From: a virus
DNA: 20,825 nucleotides
Virus record (IMG/VR): IMGVR_UViG_3300025127_000357
Span: 1 to 20,825 of that record
Reading direction: 5' to 3' (one strand)
Shown here: positions 12,749 to 20,620 of the stretch, one piece after another
How positions within the stretch are numbered: the first letter of the stretch is position 1
Layout: each line of letters starts with the position of its first letter
The notes under the pieces: generated by a model
What the model was told of the DNA's origin: nothing
Seen by the model: only the letters and a program-made list of their open reading frames with translations
Database searches by the model: none
Position numbers and translations under genes: made by a program

Positions 12749-13273
12749 ATGGGAAGAACAACATTTTCAGGTCCATTAAGAGTAGGAAAAACTCAAAAAA
12801 CAAGCGATGCAGAGTTTGCTGGTGCAGTATCTCTTGTCGCAACAGCCTATATGGCTGACCCAACAGCAGCAACTACAACAGTTCTTCGTAGAGGATCTAG
12901 TGCAACTGGAAGCTCTGCTGAAGCAGTTATCTTGCCTGCTAACGCAATCATCACAAAGATTGAAGCAGAAGCAGATGCAACTGGCGGTACAAACCCGACT
13001 TTTGATCTTGGCTTTATTGAAGTAACAACCGATAGCCCTACTTCAGATACTGATGGTATTATTGATAATGGTGACGCAGATGCAGGTCACACAGTCTTTG
13101 ATTTTTCAACAGCAACTGTTGGAAATGACTTTGGCTTTGTAATGAGCTCAGACCATCCTGTTAAAATTACAGGTGGTGTAGGTGCTTCTGCTGCAACTGG
13201 TGGAAACATTAATCTAAGGATTCACTATCATGTTTACGATACTTCATTCGGAACTGATATAAGCGGAACCTAA
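12749..13273 (+). CDS. Beta-rich virion structural protein
   Basis: The 174-residue protein is rich in Ala, Thr, Gly and Asp with a strongly beta pattern (SSAEAVILPANAIITKIEAE, GNINLRIHYHVYDTS). It follows the capsid gene and has its own ribosome site (AAAGGA). I recall similar proteins next to capsid genes in marine phages but no named family. A second decoration protein or a head-to-tail component is plausible. Confidence 0.75.
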   Translation: MGRTTFSGPLRVGKTQKTSDAEFAGAVSLVATAYMADPTAATTTVLRRGSSATGSSAEAVILPANAIITKIEAEADATGGTNPTFDLGFIEVTTDSPTSDTDGIIDNGDADAGHTVFDFSTATVGNDFGFVMSSDHPVKITGGVGASAATGGNINLRIHYHVYDTSFGTDISGT

Positions 13274-13292
13274 TAATTAAATATTAACTCGG

Positions 13293-13314
13293 TGGTGGGG
13301 TGTAATGACCCCAC
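13293..13314 (+). terminator. Terminator-like hairpin between structural genes
   Basis: GGTGGGG (13293-13299) pairs perfectly with CCCCACC (13308-13314) around TGTAATGA. No T run follows, so it is more likely an mRNA-stability or processing element than a full terminator. Confidence 0.4.
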
Positions 13315-13335
13315 CCTTAAAAAGGAGAATATAAC

Positions 13336-13746
13336 ATGGCTTTAGTAACATATTTAGATGGTGCTAGAAAACTATTAAATCAGTACGTAATAGCTGCAGG
13401 AGATGCTACTGGTGCACAAAGTTTAAGTATAGATGTATCAGCTCTTGCTAAAAATAATGGCAAAGAATGTACACATGTATCTTTAAACAAAGTTTATTTT
13501 AATGTTCAAGTAACTGATAATGCAGATGCTGTAGAAATGCAGTGGGATGCGGATACTCAAAGACCATTCATAGTTTTGAATGGATATGATGATTATGACT
13601 TCAGCTCTGTAGGTGGTATATCACCAACAACTGCTGATAAAGCTGCCAGTGGTTATACTGGTGATGTTACAATTGTAAATCCAGCAAGAGCAGCTGGAGA
13701 TACTATCTTCATTAAAATGGAGTGGATTAAACATTACGCTAACTAA
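13336..13746 (+). CDS. Small structural protein
   Basis: A 136-residue soluble protein, beta-rich (HVSLNKVYFNVQVTDNADAV, GDTIFIKMEWIKHYAN). AAGGAG precedes the ATG. It sits between the capsid and adaptor genes and its stop overlaps the next ATG (TAATG), so it is probably a virion component made in fixed ratio with the adaptor. No family recognised. Confidence 0.75.
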   Translation: MALVTYLDGARKLLNQYVIAAGDATGAQSLSIDVSALAKNNGKECTHVSLNKVYFNVQVTDNADAVEMQWDADTQRPFIVLNGYDDYDFSSVGGISPTTADKAASGYTGDVTIVNPARAAGDTIFIKMEWIKHYAN

Positions 13747-14459
13747 TGGCAACATCTGGCACACATACGTTCAATTTAGACGTTGCTGAGATTATACAAG
13801 AAGCCTACGAAAGAGTAGGCTTCGATGTTAAATCAGGATATGATTTAGTTACAGCAAGACGGTCTTTAAATTTATTATTAACTAAATGGGTTAATGAAGG
13901 TGTAAATTTATTTACACTAGATCTAACTACTCTAACTCTAACAAAAGATACAGCTACTGTAAATCTAGCAGCTAATCAGTATCTAGATATTATTGATGCT
14001 ACTACAAGAGATACAAATTCATCTCCTGTGACTGACACAGAATGTGAAAGAATTAGTTTATCAGAATATCTTAACTATCCAAATAAAACAACTAGCGGTA
14101 AGCCTGTGCAATTTGCTGTTGAAAGAAACAGTCAATTTGATAATTCAGGTACAGCTAATCATAAAATTTATTTATTTCCTGTTCCAGATCAAACTTATTA
14201 CCAACTACATTGTTGGACTATTAGGTATCCTCAAGATATAACAGATACCTATACACAAAATCCAGATGTACCTAGAAGATATCTGCCTGCTTTAATTAGT
14301 GGATTAGCTTTTGAATTAGCAAATAAAAATTCAGACAAAGTAGATGCTACAAGAAGAGCAGAACTAAAAGGTATATACAATGAAGAATGGCAGTTTGCAA
14401 AAGAAGAGGATAGAGAAAGAGCAAGTTTTTATATACAACCTAAGATTCGCGGGTACTAA
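13746..14459 (+). CDS. Head-to-tail adaptor/neck protein (P22 gp4-like)
   Basis: Predicted to bind under the portal and seal the filled head. The 237 residues start with a helical segment (DVAEIIQEAYERVGFDVKSG, then ARRSLNLLLTKWVNEGVNLF), the pattern seen in P22 gp4-type tail accessory factors. A beta region (LDLTTLTLTKDTATVNLA) and a helical C-terminus follow (PDVPRRYLPALISGLAFELA, RRAELKGIYNEEWQFAKEED). It is longer than P22 gp4 (166 residues). The start overlaps the preceding stop. The assignment rests on pattern and position after the capsid genes. Confidence 0.65.
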   Translation: MATSGTHTFNLDVAEIIQEAYERVGFDVKSGYDLVTARRSLNLLLTKWVNEGVNLFTLDLTTLTLTKDTATVNLAANQYLDIIDATTRDTNSSPVTDTECERISLSEYLNYPNKTTSGKPVQFAVERNSQFDNSGTANHKIYLFPVPDQTYYQLHCWTIRYPQDITDTYTQNPDVPRRYLPALISGLAFELANKNSDKVDATRRAELKGIYNEEWQFAKEEDRERASFYIQPKIRGY

Positions 14460-14464
14460 GAGCG

Positions 14465-15307
14465 ATGGCTAAAAGAGCTTCAGGTAAATATGCATATCTG
14501 ATAGATGATCGTTCAGGCAGGAAGATACGATACAAAGATGCGCGAACAGAGTGGAATGGGCTTCGAGTTCACAAAAAAGATTGGGAGCCCAAACACCCAC
14601 AACTAACTCCACCAAAGTTAGGACCAGAAGCAACTTCATTATACAATCCAAGACCAGATGCAGATGATGATAAAGTCACAGTAAGACTTGGTTCTTTATT
14701 TGGCAGAGGTACACCTAATACAGTAGCATCAATTGGCACTATTAATATAAACGTAGCTGAAGCTGTAGACAGTACTGTATTAACAACTGCTTTCACTTTA
14801 CCAACATTTGCTACAGGTGTAACAACTGTTGGTTTAGGGTTGTCTTCTGCTGTAGGTTCTGCAGATGTAAGCACAGCGGAGAATGCAGATTCACAACTAT
14901 TACAAGTAGCATTTACACTTCCAAACATAAGTGTTCTTGAAGAGGCAGATGGTTTAGCTTTATCTTCAGCATTTACAAGTCCGACATTTAGTGCTAGCTC
15001 TAATATAATATTAACAGGTCAATCTTCTGCTTCGGCTCATGGGGGCACTGGATTAAATTTTAATCTTACAGAAGTTCCTATAGGACAACCACTGTCAACT
15101 GGCATAGGATCGCTAACATTCCAAGCTAGTTCTCAGTTAGCTATAACAAGTCCAGCGGCTGCTACTGGAATTGGAACTATAAATATTAGCACAGAAGAAG
15201 ACGTAGGCGGGTTGTCTTTAACATCAGCTCATGGTACAATATCAATTAGCATTGATAGCTCAGGCTGGGGTATCCAGACTTGGGGTCAGAATGTTTGGGG
15301 TACATAA
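14465..15307 (+). CDS. Virion protein with conserved N-domain and beta repeats
   Basis: The 280 residues have two parts. Residues 1-60 form a compact domain (YLIDDRSGRKIRYKDARTEW, NGLRVHKKDWEPKHPQL) that I recall in many marine phage structural proteins. Residues 85-262 are Ser/Thr/Ala-rich beta repeats, visible as AFTLPTF (109-115), AFTLPNI (149-155) and AFTSPTF (169-175), and as IGTININVAEA and IGTINISTEED. It ends with a Trp/Gly tail (GWGIQTWGQNVWGT). It lies between two adaptor-like genes, so a neck or tail position is likely. No enzyme motif is visible. Confidence 0.75.
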   Translation: MAKRASGKYAYLIDDRSGRKIRYKDARTEWNGLRVHKKDWEPKHPQLTPPKLGPEATSLYNPRPDADDDKVTVRLGSLFGRGTPNTVASIGTININVAEAVDSTVLTTAFTLPTFATGVTTVGLGLSSAVGSADVSTAENADSQLLQVAFTLPNISVLEEADGLALSSAFTSPTFSASSNIILTGQSSASAHGGTGLNFNLTEVPIGQPLSTGIGSLTFQASSQLAITSPAAATGIGTINISTEEDVGGLSLTSAHGTISISIDSSGWGIQTWGQNVWGT

Positions 15308-15309
15308 TT

Positions 15310-15999
15310 ATGGGTTTAACATTTAATCAATTAAAACAAGGTATTCAGGATTTTTTAGAAAATTCTGCAGCTTCTTTTACTACTGCTACAGGTTCTGGCA
15401 AAGCACCTATAGAAGTATGTATAGAACTAGCAGAGCTTAGAATTGCCAAAGAAGTAGATCTTACAGCTTTCAGAAAAATAAATACTTTTAGTCTTACACA
15501 GAATGTATCTACAAAAGCAGTGCCTGAAGACATGGTAGTGCCCAGATATTTACGTATTCAAAACGGAGATTTTTTACTACAAAAAGACGAAACATTTATA
15601 AAAGAGTTTAACAAGAATCCTACTACTACAGGAACAGTTAGATTCTATGCTTTAAATCAAACTGGTTCTACTTACACCAGTAGTAACAGACAAACAAATT
15701 TCTTATTTGGACCAACTCCATCCCTTGCAACAACGATAGAAATAGGGTATACTATGAGAGTTCCAGGATTATCATCAAGTAATCAAAACACTTATCTTGG
15801 TGATAGAGCCCCAGATGCTATTCTGTATGGATCATTAATAGAAGCAGTAGCTTTTATGAAAGAGATCCCACAACAGATAGAAATGTGGAATGGCTATTAC
15901 AGTCGTGCATTACAAACATTAGCAAATGAGGAACAAATAAGAATGCGAAATGATGAGTTTCGTAACGGTGAACTAAAAACAATGACGAGAGGACAATAA
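15310..15999 (+). CDS. Phage adaptor protein (SU10 adaptor-like)
   Basis: Neck component expected to join the portal to the tail. The 229 residues show an N-terminal helix (LTFNQLKQGIQDFLENSA), a helical pair with IELAELRIAKEVDL, a beta section (KAVPEDMVVPRYLRIQNGDF) and a closing helical part (DRAPDAILYGSLIEAVAFMK, IEMWNGYYSRALQTLANEEQ), the architecture I associate with SU10-type adaptors. ATG 15310 has GGGG nine bases upstream; the in-frame ATG at 15280 would overlap the previous gene by 28 bases and add 10 residues of its shadow, so I prefer 15310. Confidence 0.7.
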   Translation: MGLTFNQLKQGIQDFLENSAASFTTATGSGKAPIEVCIELAELRIAKEVDLTAFRKINTFSLTQNVSTKAVPEDMVVPRYLRIQNGDFLLQKDETFIKEFNKNPTTTGTVRFYALNQTGSTYTSSNRQTNFLFGPTPSLATTIEIGYTMRVPGLSSSNQNTYLGDRAPDAILYGSLIEAVAFMKEIPQQIEMWNGYYSRALQTLANEEQIRMRNDEFRNGELKTMTRGQ

Positions 16000-16001
16000 G
16001 C

Positions 16002-16457
16002 ATGGCTATTACATCAGCAATCGCTAATAGCTTTAAACAGGAAATCTTAGTAGGCACTCACAACTTCACAGCAAGTTCTGGGCACACTTTTAAGTTAGCC
16101 CTTATTAAAGCGAACGCATCGCAATCTGGTACATACAATGCTAGCACAACAAACTACTCGGATGTTACAGGAAACAGTGATGAACTTCCAAACGGCAGTG
16201 GTTATACTACAGGAGGAAATACTTTAACAAGTTCTACTCCAGTATTAGATAGCTCTACAGCTGTTTGTGATTTTGCAAACACATCGTTTTCAAGTGCTAC
16301 ATTTACTACAAGAGGTTGCATAATTTACAATACATCAGCATCTAACAAAGCCGTAATGGTATTAGATTTTGGTGCAGACTATTCGGTTTCTAATGGTACG
16401 TTTACCATTGAGTTCCCAACAGCAAACGCTAGTAACGCAATCATAAGGATTAGTTAA
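16002..16457 (+). CDS. Beta-rich structural protein, common marine-phage type
   Basis: A 151-residue protein opening AITSAIANSFKQEILVGTHN and containing FTASSGHTFKLALIKANAS and a closing FTIEFPTANASNAIIRIS. I recognise this pattern from structural proteins of cyanophages and other marine phages, though its exact site in the virion is not known to me. Asn/Ser/Thr richness suggests a surface or fibre location. Its stop overlaps the next ATG as TAATG. Confidence 0.75.
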   Translation: MAITSAIANSFKQEILVGTHNFTASSGHTFKLALIKANASQSGTYNASTTNYSDVTGNSDELPNGSGYTTGGNTLTSSTPVLDSSTAVCDFANTSFSSATFTTRGCIIYNTSASNKAVMVLDFGADYSVSNGTFTIEFPTANASNAIIRIS

Positions 16458-16951
16458 TGGCTTCTACTTGGAGTGCTGGTGGATTAAACGTACGTTTAAT
16501 GACCACAGGTGAAAATGATGGAACCTGGGGTGATCAAACTAATGACAATTTAAAACGTTTAGAAAATAAAATAACAGGTTTTGCAACTGTTAGTTTATCA
16601 GGAACTTCACACACTCTAACATTTACAAGTAACCCTACATCTTATACAGATGAAGACGGAAGAAACTTTGTCCTTAACTTTACTGGTTCACCAGGGGGCA
16701 CTTGTACAGTAACTATACCAGCGCGTGAAAACGTATACTTGGTACAAAACAATACTGCTAACAGTTTAATTTTTACTGTAGGTAGTGGCACAACATTTAC
16801 TGTTCCTGCAGCAAGAGATGCATTTATAACTTGTGATGGTTCAGGTGTATTTAACGCACTAGCTGATTTACAAGTAACAACTGTAAATGGTGTAGATGTT
16901 GGCAATGCAGCAACGAAAGGATTCGCTATAGCTTTAGCTGTGGCATTATAA
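16457..16951 (+). CDS. Tail-fibre-like protein with N-terminal attachment motif
   Basis: The 164 residues start ASTWSAGGLNVRLMTTGEND then GTWGDQTNDNLKRLENKI, a motif found at the N-terminus of many phage tail-fibre or fibre-adaptor proteins where it probably mediates attachment. The rest is beta-rich (VYLVQNNTANSLIFTVGSGT) and ends in a small hydrophobic stretch (GFAIALAVAL). The protein is short for a full fibre, so it may be one part of a multi-gene assembly. Coupled to the preceding gene by TAATG. Confidence 0.7.
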   Translation: MASTWSAGGLNVRLMTTGENDGTWGDQTNDNLKRLENKITGFATVSLSGTSHTLTFTSNPTSYTDEDGRNFVLNFTGSPGGTCTVTIPARENVYLVQNNTANSLIFTVGSGTTFTVPAARDAFITCDGSGVFNALADLQVTTVNGVDVGNAATKGFAIALAVAL

Positions 16952-16961
16952 GGAGGAATAG

Positions 16962-17318
16962 ATGGCACAAGATTTTGAGAGAGCTGTAGCATTTGACTCT
17001 AGTGGTGATGTTAATATAGGCACAACTGCTAGAAGTATCATCACCTCAAACTCTGACGATGCAATCATAGGAATTAGATTATCTAATATTACAAACGCTA
17101 CTATCAAAGCTGATGTTTATATAACATCTTCTGCTAGTGGTGGTTCTGCTGATTCTTATATTGTAAAGAACGCCCCTGTACCAGCAGGTGGTTCATTAGA
17201 GTTAATTGATGGGGGCGCGAAAGTGGTCCTTCAAAGTGGTGATGTTTTAAAAGCTAAGTCAGACACAGCAGACAGTTTAAACGTGTGGGTATCTTTTATA
17301 GATAGCATAAGCACATAG
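16962..17318 (+). CDS. Small structural protein
   Basis: A 118-residue beta-rich protein (DFERAVAFDSSGDVNIGTTA, GIRLSNITNATIKADVYITS, GGAKVVLQSGDVLKAKSDTA). AAGGAGG precedes its ATG, one of few good ribosome sites in this part. The form resembles small phage tail or baseplate-associated beta-sandwich proteins. No specific function is assigned. Confidence 0.7.
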   Translation: MAQDFERAVAFDSSGDVNIGTTARSIITSNSDDAIIGIRLSNITNATIKADVYITSSASGGSADSYIVKNAPVPAGGSLELIDGGAKVVLQSGDVLKAKSDTADSLNVWVSFIDSIST

Positions 17319-17325
17319 GAGTAAC

Positions 17326-17763
17326 ATGGGATATTTAGGTAATCCAGTAACAAAAGATTTCACAAGCAGTACATCTGTTCAAACTATATCAGGTGATGGT
17401 TCTTCTGCATATGCACTATCAACAAGTGTAGCTGTGCCAGAAGATATTGCAGTTCTTCGTAATGGTGTTCGCCAAAAACCTACGACTGACTATACAGTAG
17501 CAGGCAGTCAAATAACTTTTACAACAGCTTTAGCAGGTACCGATACTTGTTTTGTTATATTTTTAAATAGTGTTGTTGGTACAAACGTACCAGGCAACGA
17601 TTCAATAACAGCACCTATGATGACATCATTTAATGGTGTATATGAAAACCTAGCAACAATAACATCAACTGTATCAGTGGGTGCAAGTGATAATGCATTC
17701 TTGGCAGGACCTGTAACCTTTACAGGAACAGTCACGGTGGAGGGTAATCTTACTGTAGTATGA
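17326..17763 (+). CDS. Fibre-like protein, paralogue of the gene at the right edge
   Basis: A 145-residue protein beginning MGYLGNPVTKDFTSSTSVQT. It has a central beta unit (LRNGVRQKPTTDYTVAGSQI) and ends in a strand-rich stalk (VTFTGTVTVEGNLTVV) typical of trimeric fibre shafts. The partial gene at 20620 starts MGYIGNP and has the corresponding HINGVYQVPGTAFTAGS unit, so the two are related. The stop overlaps the next start as ATGA. Confidence 0.7.
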   Translation: MGYLGNPVTKDFTSSTSVQTISGDGSSAYALSTSVAVPEDIAVLRNGVRQKPTTDYTVAGSQITFTTALAGTDTCFVIFLNSVVGTNVPGNDSITAPMMTSFNGVYENLATITSTVSVGASDNAFLAGPVTFTGTVTVEGNLTVV

Positions 17764-18371
17764 GCACACTTGAAGTAAATAGCATTGCACCAGTTACAGG
17801 AAGTTCAGATGTCACTCTTGGTGGTTCATCTAAAAATATTAAGTTTGCTAGTGGTACAACCGTAGACTTTTCTACTAATACACCAACACTAAGTGGCATA
17901 CCTTTAAGTGGCACAGGTAATGGATTTTACAGTAGACCAAATAATAGTGGCTCATGGAGTTCTACACAATCAATTAGTGCGGGATCTTTTACTAAAATTA
18001 CAGCTTGGGAAAATCCAACTACTATTGGTTCAGGTGTATCTTATAACAGTGGTACTATAACTGTTACTAACGCAGGATTATATCTTGTTCATTGTGAAGC
18101 AGAATCAAGCACAACTTCTCAGACAGGACAAGTAATTAAAATGACAATAGAAGGATCTAATAATTTTTCTGCTGGTGGTAGAAATGAAATATGCAGTTTA
18201 AAATGTTATGCAGACATGGGCGATAATTTAAGAATTGGTGGTGCTAAAGTAATATCGTGTGACGCTAGCGATACAATAGAGTTTGCATACAGGCACGATA
18301 ATGGACCAAGCACTGTAGTAGTGAGAAACGGGAGTTGTTCAGTCATACAACTGACCAACAATATATCATAA
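17760..18371 (+). CDS. Modular fibre-like protein with C1q-like head
   Basis: The 203 residues combine an N-module (MSTLEVNSIAPVTGSSDVTL), a short Thr/Ser stalk, and a head (about 70-203) with SAGSFTKITAWENPTTIG and GTITVTNAGLYLVHCEAE, the strand order seen in C1q/TNF-like jelly rolls, which often form trimers and bind surface ligands. The N-module recurs in the next three genes. Receptor binding is inferred. Two cysteines near LKC and DAS add possible disulfides. Coupled to its neighbours through ATGA and TAATG overlaps. Confidence 0.7.
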   Translation: MSTLEVNSIAPVTGSSDVTLGGSSKNIKFASGTTVDFSTNTPTLSGIPLSGTGNGFYSRPNNSGSWSSTQSISAGSFTKITAWENPTTIGSGVSYNSGTITVTNAGLYLVHCEAESSTTSQTGQVIKMTIEGSNNFSAGGRNEICSLKCYADMGDNLRIGGAKVISCDASDTIEFAYRHDNGPSTVVVRNGSCSVIQLTNNIS

Positions 18372-18916
18372 TGGGAACAATATTCGTAGATAAATTAGAT
18401 CCGCAATCAGGCACTACTTTAACTTTAGGATCTAGTGGTGACACAGTAACCTTAACTTCAGGAGCAAAGACTTCTGGATTTGGTAAGGTCGGACAAATAA
18501 TTCAGGGATCAGCCTCTACAGCAGTAAATGTAACATCGAGTAGTTTTACTGATACAGGATTATCTGCATCTATCACACCTACTAGCACATCGAGTAAAAT
18601 AATGATTCACGTATCTCAAATGTTATCTTCTGATAGAGATAATGAAGATTGTTGGTCTAGATTAAGATTAGTAAGAGATGGATCAGGATTAACAGGTCTT
18701 GAATGGTCAAAATTAGAATGGGATGAAGCTGGAGGCGTAGGTGCTGTAAAAGCTGGTGGTATAACAACTTTTTGTTACCTTGACTCCCCATCAACAACAA
18801 GTGCTGTAGAATATAAGTTACAAGGTAGCATAGGAGCTAGTGGTAGTAATGCTACTGCAAGGTTTCAAATGGGTAATGAAAGTTCATTTATACAATTAAT
18901 GGAGATTTTAGATTAA
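18371..18916 (+). CDS. Modular fibre-like protein, type-A head
   Basis: The 181 residues show the N-module (MGTIFVDKLDPQSGTTLTLG), the linker SGAKTSGFGKVGQ and a C-terminal head with ASITPTSTSSKIMIHVSQML, YLDSPSTTSAVEYKLQGS and the ending FIQLMEILD. The linker and head recur in the genes at 19491 and 20051. I use ATG 18371 (TAATG with the previous stop) rather than the in-frame ATG at 18335, which would overlap the previous gene. No ribosome site is evident, so translation is presumably coupled. Probable tail-fibre or receptor-binding component. Confidence 0.7.
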   Translation: MGTIFVDKLDPQSGTTLTLGSSGDTVTLTSGAKTSGFGKVGQIIQGSASTAVNVTSSSFTDTGLSASITPTSTSSKIMIHVSQMLSSDRDNEDCWSRLRLVRDGSGLTGLEWSKLEWDEAGGVGAVKAGGITTFCYLDSPSTTSAVEYKLQGSIGASGSNATARFQMGNESSFIQLMEILD

Positions 18917-19491
18917 TGTCAAAGATACTCGTAGATACAATAGACACTAGAAGCGGAACTTCTAACTTAACTATCGGTTCAAGTAATACTTCTCAAATTA
19001 CTTTAAAATCAGGAGCAACACTTACAAACTTTCCTAACAATACTCCAGCTTTTGCGGCTAATTTAGCAAGTGATTTTACAGCAACAGAAGACGCTGCTGT
19101 TAAAGTTGCTTTTGCTACAGAAAAATTTGACACTGATGGTAAGTACGATAATAGTACAAACTACAGATTCACACCTGGAGTAGCAGGTAAATATTATTGT
19201 TATTTAAGAATTGGTTTTAAAGAACATAATACATCAACGGGAAGCGTTTCAGCCGATGCTGAGATAGATGCTAGAATATACAAGAATGGTTCATCTATTT
19301 CTCACTCAGGTAATCACTCAGCAGTAAGTAGTTTACAAGGAGTTATAAGCGTGTTTACTGCTGTAATAGAAGATTTTAATACAACTGATTATATTGAAGC
19401 ATATGTAGGATTACAAAACAATGATGTCAACGCAAACTTATTATCTAATGCGGCATATAATGAATTTGGAGCATTTAGGATAGGAACATAA
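18916..19491 (+). CDS. Modular fibre-like protein with C1q-like head
   Basis: The 191 residues join the N-module (MSKILVDTIDTRSGTSNLTI) to a head resembling the one at 17760 and general C1q-like domains: VAFATEKFDTDGKYDNSTNY, FTPGVAGKYYCYLRIGFKE, then the closing NEFGAFRIGT. It lies between two type-A paralogues, so head types alternate. The start overlaps the previous stop (TAATG). Receptor or surface binding is an inference. Confidence 0.7.
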   Translation: MSKILVDTIDTRSGTSNLTIGSSNTSQITLKSGATLTNFPNNTPAFAANLASDFTATEDAAVKVAFATEKFDTDGKYDNSTNYRFTPGVAGKYYCYLRIGFKEHNTSTGSVSADAEIDARIYKNGSSISHSGNHSAVSSLQGVISVFTAVIEDFNTTDYIEAYVGLQNNDVNANLLSNAAYNEFGAFRIGT

Positions 19492-20051
19492 TGAGCACAT
19501 TAAAAGTATCAACAATCTCGCCTCTTGGCACAGACGCTACGAAGACAATCACTCTTGGTGAAAGTGGTGGAACATTAGGTATTGCCTCAGGTGCAAAGAC
19601 ATCAGGTTTTGGTAAGGTGGGTCAGGTCGTCTCAACTTTTAAAAATGACACCTTTGGTACATCATCATCTTCATTAGTAGATATAACTGGTTTTAGTGCA
19701 TCTATAACACCTAGTTCAACAAGTTCTAAAGTATTAATTTATGTATGTGGTGGCGTAAGTTCAGGAACTGGTGGACATAATGTTTTATTAAGTTTATTAA
19801 GAGGATCTACAGAAATAGGTCAAGGCACGGGTGGTGGCACAAGTAATAATTTTTTAATTACTAATATGGCTGCAAACTCTGATGTTATATTTTTTGGTCA
19901 TCATTTTTTAGATAGCCCATCAACAACTAGTTCTACCACATACAAATTGCAAATGGCATCTACAAGTGGAACTGCACAATTAAATAGAAGAGCAGACACA
20001 AGTGCAAGAACTATGGGTTCATCAATTACACTAATGGAGATATTAGACTAA
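19491..20051 (+). CDS. Modular fibre-like protein, type-A head
   Basis: The 186 residues have the N-module (MSTLKVSTISPLGTDATKTI), the linker SGAKTSGFGKVGQ identical at protein level to that of 18371, and a type-A head (ASITPSSTSSKVLIYVCGGV, FLDSPSTTSSTTYKLQMA, ITLMEILD). DNA in the linker is close to that of 18371, a possible site for recombination. TAATG coupling on both sides. Confidence 0.7.
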   Translation: MSTLKVSTISPLGTDATKTITLGESGGTLGIASGAKTSGFGKVGQVVSTFKNDTFGTSSSSLVDITGFSASITPSSTSSKVLIYVCGGVSSGTGGHNVLLSLLRGSTEIGQGTGGGTSNNFLITNMAANSDVIFFGHHFLDSPSTTSSTTYKLQMASTSGTAQLNRRADTSARTMGSSITLMEILD

Positions 20052-20620
20052 TGGCAGTAACAACAATACCAACAGCGGGAATAACAGATAGTGCAGTTAC
20101 AATAGCTAAGGCTTCAGGCTTTGGTAAGATTGGTCAAATGGTAACTACAACATTTACTGGCACAGAAAGCACTACAGTTAATTTATCTAGTAATGACAGT
20201 TACACAAACAGTTCTGTTGCTGCAACTATTACACCTACAGCTACATCTAGTAAAATTCTTGTTTTATGCACTATAAATGCTGGATCATCTAGTGGTAGTA
20301 ATGGCTGTCATATTGGTAGATTTACTATGAATATAGGTGGTACTATTACTGCTGAATTTAGAGGAGATGCTGCTGGTAGTAGAAAAAGAAACTCATCAGG
20401 TAGAGGTAATGAATCTGCTGGTTCTGCGACAATTCTTACAAAGAATTTTAATTTTGTATTAAGTCCTAATACGACATCAGCTACTACAATAACATATCAG
20501 TTTGCAACTAGAGGTGGAGGTTCAGGAACTTCTTATATTAATAGATCGCATGATGACGGAGATTCTACAGAAGATGGCAGAACTGCATCAGCTATAACAT
20601 TATTGGAGGTGTTAGCATAA
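20051..20620 (+). CDS. Modular fibre-like protein, type-A head, different N-terminus
   Basis: The 189 residues lack the shared N-module and begin AVTTIPTAGITDSAVTIAKA, then carry the linker as ASGFGKIGQ and a type-A head (AATITPTATSSKILVLCTIN, PNTTSATTITYQFATRGG, ITLLEVLA). It is the most diverged of the three type-A copies. The missing N-module may mean it attaches differently or partners with another copy. TAATG coupling on both sides. Confidence 0.7.
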   Translation: MAVTTIPTAGITDSAVTIAKASGFGKIGQMVTTTFTGTESTTVNLSSNDSYTNSSVAATITPTATSSKILVLCTINAGSSSGSNGCHIGRFTMNIGGTITAEFRGDAAGSRKRNSSGRGNESAGSATILTKNFNFVLSPNTTSATTITYQFATRGGGSGTSYINRSHDDGDSTEDGRTASAITLLEVLA

